Shown here: positions 5,823-9,835 of the stretch, one piece after another | How the letters are laid out: every line of letters starts with the position of its first letter | Position numbering within the stretch: the stretch's first letter is position 1 | From: Thermoactinomycetaceae bacterium | Lineage (GTDB): Bacteria; Bacillota; Bacilli; Thermoactinomycetales; Thermoactinomycetaceae | Reading direction: 5' to 3' | NCBI GenBank assembly: GCA_025449475.1 | Contig: JANWJM010000103.1 | Location: 1 to 9,835 of the forward strand | Length of the DNA: 9,835 nucleotides | The notes under the pieces: generated by a model | The model's database searches: none | What the model was told of the DNA's origin: nothing | The model's input: the letters and a program-made list of their open reading frames with translations, nothing else | Translations under genes and position numbers: made by a program

Positions 5823-6802
5823 TGAAATTGATGTTACGGGAACACTTGCCATTGATTCTTCTATACAGTATCCAAACGATTTTTGTCCCAATGATCTATT
5901 GGCTAGATGGTTATCAAAATCTTTGGTTGTCGTTATATGTAATCATGCTCAGCTATTTTTTTTTGATGGCTTATCTTGCTTATCGTTACTTTCGTCATGC
6001 TCGTCTTTATACGATCCTCACATCAGCTGAACCCTCGCCTATAGAAACCGTATCCGATCAAGAATCGGCTCCTTTTATGGTTGCGTTCAATCAGCTGTTA
6101 TCTCATCAGTTTCAATCTTTTCAGCGTGACTTGCACCAATATAAAGAGCGGCTGGATCGCCAGATCACATTTATCAATCAGTGGGTTCATCAGATGAAAA
6201 CGCCACTTTCCGTCATGGATTTAATTCTTCAAACGGACGATCACCCTGCATCGAAACCGATTTATCTTGAATTGGATCGGATCCGAAAAGGGCTAGAGAT
6301 GGTGCTTTATACGTCTCGGCTGGATTATTTTGAGCAAGATTTCTATGTTGAGAAAATTAATTTACAGCAGGCGGTCCAACGTGTGATCAGAGAAAATAAA
6401 TCGATGTTTATCTATCGTCAGATTTATCCGGAGATTTCCATGGACGAGGAGATCGTGGTTTATTCGGATGAAAAATGGATTACGTTTGTTTTTAGTCAAT
6501 TGCTTACCAACGCCGTCAAATATACGGATCCCGGAGGCAAGGTCACCATTTCGATCTATCCTCAAAATGATGAGGCTGTTTTCGAAGTCAGTGATCAAGG
6601 GATAGGAATTCCCAAACGGGATCTAAAGCGGATTTTTGACCCTTATTTTACCGGACAACAAGGGCGGGCGTATTCTGAATCCACGGGCATGGGGCTGTAT
6701 TTGGTCAGAGAAATTTGCCAGCGACTCAATCATCAAGTGGAATTGGAGTCCGAAGAAGGAACTGGAACCGTGGCGAGAATTCGTTTTTCGAATATCCAAT
6801 GA
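5819..6802 (+). CDS. bceS-like: BceS-type intramembrane-sensing histidine kinase
   Basis: A 327-residue kinase with two membrane helices (about 11-28 and 35-56) joined by only a few residues, the hallmark of intramembrane-sensing kinases that have no extracellular input domain and take their signal from the partner ABC transporter. The phospho-accepting His124 lies in FINQWVHQMKTPLSV; the ATPase domain shows the N box SQLLTNAVKYT (226-236), G1 DQGIGIPKRDL (259-269), the F box DPYFTG and G2 TGMGLYLVREIC (289-300). ATG 5819 is preferred over an in-frame TTG at 5807 because it has GGAGAG (5809-5814) upstream and overlaps the regulator's stop codon by ATGA, implying coupled translation. It ends 92 nt before the ATPase gene. 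Family placement is very safe; the antibiotic sensed is unknown. Confidence 0.92.
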   Translation: MMKLMLREHLPLILLYSIQTIFVPMIYWLDGYQNLWLSLYVIMLSYFFLMAYLAYRYFRHARLYTILTSAEPSPIETVSDQESAPFMVAFNQLLSHQFQSFQRDLHQYKERLDRQITFINQWVHQMKTPLSVMDLILQTDDHPASKPIYLELDRIRKGLEMVLYTSRLDYFEQDFYVEKINLQQAVQRVIRENKSMFIYRQIYPEISMDEEIVVYSDEKWITFVFSQLLTNAVKYTDPGGKVTISIYPQNDEAVFEVSDQGIGIPKRDLKRIFDPYFTGQQGRAYSESTGMGLYLVREICQRLNHQVELESEEGTGTVARIRFSNIQ

Positions 6803-6807
6803 AACAC

Positions 6808-6823
6808 CTTACAGAATTGTAAG
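6808..6823. promoter_or_regulatory. BceR-type regulator binding site
   Basis: CTTACA-GAAT-TGTAAG is a perfect 6-bp dyad with a 4-nt spacer, matching the TnACA-N4-TGTnA pattern established for BceR-like regulators. It starts 5 nt after the kinase stop. The -10 downstream is unclear (CATTAT at 6864-6869 is the best, with no good -35), as expected for an activator-dependent promoter. Confidence 0.85.
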
Positions 6824-6880
6824 AGAGACGAAAGTTTTTTCGATCGATGATTCACAAAGTTTCCATTATGTTAAAAGAAA

Positions 6881-6885
6881 GGAGG
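6881..6885 (+). promoter_or_regulatory. Ribosome binding site deciding the ATPase start
   Basis: AAAGGAGG ending at 6885 is 9 nt before ATG 6895. The longer reading frame from ATG 6847 has no such site and would add 16 residues before the conserved ABC start. Confidence 0.85.
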
Positions 6886-6894
6886 AAAGAGCAG

Positions 6895-7668
6895 ATGACT
6901 ATTCTAAAAGTGAAACATCTAAGTAAGGTATATGGCGGGAAAGTCGCAACCCAAGCATTGACCGATGTTCAATTAACGGTTCAGAAGGGTGAATTTGTTG
7001 GCATAATGGGTCCTTCGGGACGCGGAAAAACAACATTGCTCAATATCATTTCAACCATAGATACCCCCACCTCGGGGGAGGTATGGATCGAAGGGAAGAA
7101 TCCTTTTCAATTAAAAAAAGAGGAGCTCGCATTTTTTCGCCGGCGCCATTTCGGTTTTGTTTTTCAAGCGTATCATCTCCTGGATACGCTCACCATTGCC
7201 GAAAACATGGTTTTACCACTAACATTGGATAATCAGAAACTCGCATTGATGGAGAAACGAGTAAAAGAGGTAGCAGAAATCCTAGAAATTGCGGATATTC
7301 TCGAAAAACGGACATTCGAAGTCTCGGGCGGTCAAAAACAACGTGCAGCAATTGCGCGCGCCATGATTCATTCTCCTGCTTTGGTTTTGGCCGATGAACC
7401 AACTGGTGCGTTGGATTCTCGAGCATCACGAAAGGTGCTGGAGATGCTGGAGAAGATCAATCGAAAAGAAAGAGTCACGATTTTACTCGTGACACATGAT
7501 CCGTTGGCAGCCAGTTATTGTGATCGTGTTGTTTTTATCAAAGACGGAAAATTGTATAACGAAATTCATCGCGGAGAAAGTCGATCAAGTTTTTACCAGC
7601 AGATCATTGATATGCTTTCTTTTTTAGGAGGCGAAAACCATGACCTTTTATCAATTCGCCATCAATAA
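6895..7668 (+). CDS. bceA-like: BceA-type ABC transporter ATP-binding protein
   Basis: A 257-residue nucleotide-binding subunit that powers the permease encoded next; in this family ATP hydrolysis frees lipid-II-cycle targets from peptide antibiotics such as bacitracin. It has Walker A GPSGRGKTT (39-47), Q loop FVFQAYHLL, signature VSGGQKQR, Walker B ALVLADEP, D loop ALDS and switch histidine VTHD, in the order expected for the MacB/Bce class. Walker A has Arg43 where the common form is GPSGSGKTT; this non-catalytic position tolerates variation. The start is ATG 6895 on the AAAGGAGG site. The end overlaps the permease gene by 29 nt, so the two are translated from one transcript. Confidence 0.94.
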   Translation: MTILKVKHLSKVYGGKVATQALTDVQLTVQKGEFVGIMGPSGRGKTTLLNIISTIDTPTSGEVWIEGKNPFQLKKEELAFFRRRHFGFVFQAYHLLDTLTIAENMVLPLTLDNQKLALMEKRVKEVAEILEIADILEKRTFEVSGGQKQRAAIARAMIHSPALVLADEPTGALDSRASRKVLEMLEKINRKERVTILLVTHDPLAASYCDRVVFIKDGKLYNEIHRGESRSSFYQQIIDMLSFLGGENHDLLSIRHQ

Positions 7669-9541
7669 TGTGAAACGAAATACTCGCGCGTATTTTGCTT
7701 ACTTTATAAGCAGTACGTTTTCCGTGATGACCTTTTTCATCTATCTGATGTTTTGGTTTCATCCCGATATTTTGAAAAGCCCATTGGGTGAGTTGACAAA
7801 ATGGGGGATGCAAGGGGCAGCATGGCTCACGTTCATCTTTTCATTCTTTTTTATCTTTTATTCGATTCATGCTTTTGTTCGATCGCGTTTAAAAGAGTTT
7901 GCTTTGTTGCTCATGCTGGGGATCACAAAGCGACAGTTACAGCGCTTGATTCTCATTGAAAATATGTTGATTGGTTCGTTTGCGACCGTACTCGGCATTC
8001 TATTTGGATTATTATTTGCAAAGCTATTTTTACTGGTCGGAAGTAAATTGATGGAAATGGATCCACTACCGTTCTATCTGCCTTGGAAGGCGATTGGGAT
8101 TTCATTGGGTGCTTTTCTGATTTTGTTTTTGTTACTCGGTTTTATTACGGTCTTTTTGATCCGTCAAAAAACAGCGCTGGCGTTGCTGCACGGGCAAAAG
8201 GAGGCACGGCTTGAACCCAAATCTTCCCTCTTTTTTGTGGGGCTCTCTGTTGGTTGTTTATCGTTGGCCTATTGGCAGCTGAAACAGGGCATGACTCAAG
8301 AGCGAATGATGCTCATCCTATTGCTCAATATGATTGGGACTTACTATTTCTTCCGTCAAGTCAGTCTTTTCTTCATTCACATTCTCAAAAAAAGACGTTT
8401 CTATTGGAATGGGCTGCGTTTGCTTTGGGTGACGGAGTTGGCTTATAAGTTAAAAGATAATGCTCGGATGTTTTTTTTCATCACCCTTGTATCCACCATG
8501 GCTTGTGTAGCTGCTGGCTCAATCTTTGCGGTTCACTTAAAAAATGCAAAGACGTATAACGATGAGGCGTTTGCTTTTCAATACCATCCGTTGGATGGAT
8601 CGAATAAAGGGGAAGATCAAACGATTGAACAAGCTTTGCAGAAAGAAAAGATCGATTTTCAGAGGTATGATATCAAGGTATTTTGGGTGTTTGATTTTGA
8701 AGATTTTCAGTATATCACGGTGCTTCCAATGTCCGAATTTCGTCGCATCGCACAAGTAGTACCAGTGAAACTACCAGCGTTAAAACCCGATGAAGCTTAC
8801 TATGTATATGCACATAATATCGAACATCCGAAAAAAAGTGGGGATCAACTCTCATTAAAGAAGCATCATCTATCACTAACGGTGAAAGGAACCTTGGCAA
8901 AAAAGTTGATCAGCGATGAGTTATTGGTTGTCCATGATCAGACTTATCAGTTGTTAAGGGAGAAATATCGCGAGATTCCCACAAAGCCCATGTTGGTTTA
9001 TCATGTACCGGATTGGTCAAACTCCATTTTGCCGGATCGCTCATCAAAAGAGGCAAAGATCAGTCAACAACTCATTGAGCAGAATCAGCTAAAGATTCGT
9101 CAAAGGGACAAAGTGGGGTGGATTTATGCCCGGGCATATGATTATTTGATGTTAAAGCAATCAACACAGATGATGATGTTTATCGGTTTCTTCATTGCAG
9201 CGATCTTTTCCATCTTCACCGCTAGTTTCATCTATTTTCGTTTGTTTACCGATCTACAGCGGGATCAGCGCTTTTTCCAAATCATCTCTAAAATCGGGTT
9301 AAGCCTGAGTCAAGTGAAAAAAATATCCACCATTCAAATTGCAGCGCTTTTTTATTTTCCCGTGTTGGTTACGATGATTCAAACTTGGTTTGCATTGGAG
9401 TTTGTGAGCGATTATATAAATATGAATGAAATGCTTGTACCATCCTTAACAGTTTTTAGTATTTTTTGTCTTTTGCAAACCATCTATTTTTTGGCGATTC
9501 GGTCTCGGTATGTCCGACAATTGCACCGCGTGATGGTCTGA
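7640..9541 (+). CDS. bceB-like: BceB-type ABC transporter permease
   Basis: A 633-residue permease of the BceB family (close to the usual length of about 650) with ten predicted membrane helices at about 18-40, 60-80, 108-133, 152-174, 196-213, 222-246, 277-299, 511-536, 566-588 and 599-620. Between helices 7 and 8 lies an extracellular domain of about 205 residues (302-507), the family's hallmark and the part implicated in antibiotic sensing and specificity. Conserved FtsX-like cytoplasmic coupling segments are KEFALLLMLGITKRQL (85-100) and the corresponding RDQRFFQIISKIGLSLSQVKK (541-561). It probably also presents the signal to the intramembrane kinase. AGGAGG (7626-7631) lies 8 nt before ATG 7640, inside the ATPase gene. 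Substrate cannot be assigned because the extracellular domain is the variable part. Confidence 0.94.
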   Translation: MTFYQFAINNVKRNTRAYFAYFISSTFSVMTFFIYLMFWFHPDILKSPLGELTKWGMQGAAWLTFIFSFFFIFYSIHAFVRSRLKEFALLLMLGITKRQLQRLILIENMLIGSFATVLGILFGLLFAKLFLLVGSKLMEMDPLPFYLPWKAIGISLGAFLILFLLLGFITVFLIRQKTALALLHGQKEARLEPKSSLFFVGLSVGCLSLAYWQLKQGMTQERMMLILLLNMIGTYYFFRQVSLFFIHILKKRRFYWNGLRLLWVTELAYKLKDNARMFFFITLVSTMACVAAGSIFAVHLKNAKTYNDEAFAFQYHPLDGSNKGEDQTIEQALQKEKIDFQRYDIKVFWVFDFEDFQYITVLPMSEFRRIAQVVPVKLPALKPDEAYYVYAHNIEHPKKSGDQLSLKKHHLSLTVKGTLAKKLISDELLVVHDQTYQLLREKYREIPTKPMLVYHVPDWSNSILPDRSSKEAKISQQLIEQNQLKIRQRDKVGWIYARAYDYLMLKQSTQMMMFIGFFIAAIFSIFTASFIYFRLFTDLQRDQRFFQIISKIGLSLSQVKKISTIQIAALFYFPVLVTMIQTWFALEFVSDYINMNEMLVPSLTVFSIFCLLQTIYFLAIRSRYVRQLHRVMV

Positions 9542-9553
9542 AGTTGATCGAAA

Positions 9554-9597
9554 ATGCCGTCTGTAAACCCAAGGATCGTGGAGAAGAAGGACGGCAT
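9554..9597 (+). terminator. Long-loop hairpin after the permease gene
   Basis: ATGCCGTC (9554-9561) pairs perfectly with GACGGCAT (9590-9597) around a 28-nt loop, 13 nt after the permease stop. No T run follows, so it is a weak candidate terminator or mRNA 3' structure. Confidence 0.45.
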
Positions 9598-9623
9598 GCA
9601 TTAATCATCAAAAAATCTATGGA

Positions 9624-9668
9624 TTTATCTATGTGAAAAGATACTTTCACCTTTTATCTTAGATAAAA
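9624..9668. other. AT-rich nested inverted repeats before the tRNA
   Basis: GTGAAA (9633-9638) pairs with TTTCAC (9645-9650), flanked by TTTATCT (9624-9630) able to pair with AGATAAA (9661-9667). Separately, TTTTATCT (9652-9659) pairs with AGATAAAA (9661-9668) around one base. Function unknown; it could finish termination of the permease transcript on either strand. Confidence 0.5.
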
Positions 9669-9685
9669 AAATTTAAAAAAAGGTA

Positions 9686-9715
9686 TTTACAAAGGTGGTT
9701 GATCCATGTTAAGAT
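9686..9715 (+). promoter_or_regulatory. Promoter of the tRNA gene
   Basis: A -35 TTTACA (9686-9691) and -10 TAAGAT (9710-9715) are 18 nt apart, with a TGT extended -10 element (9707-9709). The predicted start lies about 36 nt before the mature tRNA. Confidence 0.65.
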
Positions 9716-9758
9716 ATGGTCGTTGTCTTAAATTGAACAACACTTTTTGTGTGAATAA

Positions 9759-9834
9759 GGCCCGTTGGTGAAGCGGTCAACACACCAGCCTTTCACGCTG
9801 GCATTCAGGGGTTCGAATCCCCTACGGGTCACCA
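9759..9834 (+). tRNA. tRNA-Glu (anticodon UUC)
   Basis: A 76-nt cloverleaf: acceptor stem GGCCCGT (9759-9765) with ACGGGTC (9824-9830, one G-U pair), anticodon stem CCAGC/GCTGG (9785-9789, 9797-9801) with loop CTTTCAC giving anticodon TTC (9792-9794), a 5-nt variable loop, and T arm AGGGG-TTCGAAT-CCCCT. The discriminator A and the CCA end are encoded (9831-9834). One base follows before the window ends; a tRNA cluster may continue. Confidence 0.97.
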
Positions 9835-9835
9835 A

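Noticed and set aside
6847..6894. Upstream ATG at 6847 for the ABC ATPase
   Set aside because: No ribosome binding site precedes it, the extension is not part of the ABC fold, and AAAGGAGG sits ideally before ATG 6895.
6636..6926. Open frame of 96 residues overlapping the kinase and ATPase gene ends
   Set aside because: It is a shadow frame over the conserved G2 region of the kinase, with no ribosome binding site or family likeness.
7009..7035. Arginine in Walker A (GPSGRGKTT) as a sign of a dead ATPase
   Set aside because: The catalytic Lys and Thr and all other ATPase motifs are intact; this loop position varies among active ABC proteins.
9456..9650. Minus-strand open frame of 64 residues after the permease
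   Set aside because: It overlaps the permease end and hairpin structures, has no convincing start site and no recognisable domain.

Overview
The window looks like chromosomal DNA from a low-to-moderate GC, spore-former-type Bacillota (order Bacillales; Bacillaceae or a relative such as Thermoactinomycetaceae is plausible, though genus cannot be fixed from sequence alone). The reasons are strong AGGAGG-type ribosome binding sites, sigma-A-like promoters, TTG starts, a desaturase closely resembling Bacillus subtilis Des, a complete BceRS-BceAB-type module, and a tRNA-Glu of Bacillota type with encoded CCA. No insertion sequence, phage gene or CRISPR array is visible.

Left block (1-2660, + strand). 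A terminator of an upstream gene is followed by a well-formed promoter overlapped by an inverted repeat, the likely autoregulatory operator of a PadR-family repressor. The PadR gene is followed, with 4-nt overlap, by a small membrane protein with an N-terminal HAAS/DUF1700-like helical domain and one two-helix membrane unit. Next is a 220-residue membrane protein made of four copies of that same unit at an exact 51-residue period. Then comes a Des-type acyl-lipid desaturase with all three histidine boxes, closed by a strong terminator. The absence of an internal terminator suggests all four may be co-transcribed, which would place a membrane-fluidity enzyme under PadR control beside an uncharacterised repeat membrane protein. 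This is the most novel part of the window.

Middle block (2661-5000). A CNNM/CorC-type (DUF21-CBS-CBS-CorC_HlyC) membrane protein, probably in Mg2+ handling, runs convergently to a minus-strand cytosolic protein with an acidic low-complexity N-terminal half and four Sel1-like repeats at exact 36-residue spacing.

Right block (5100-9541, + strand). A response regulator, an intramembrane-sensing histidine kinase, an ABC ATPase and a ten-helix ABC permease with a large extracellular domain form a BceRS-BceAB-type module, the family that senses and resists cell-wall-active peptide antibiotics. Between the kinase and the ATPase lies an inverted repeat matching the known BceR-type binding pattern, so the transporter pair is probably induced by its own regulator.

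The right end holds a structured AT-rich spacer, a tRNA promoter and tRNA-Glu(UUC), probably the first gene of a tRNA cluster that continues beyond the window.
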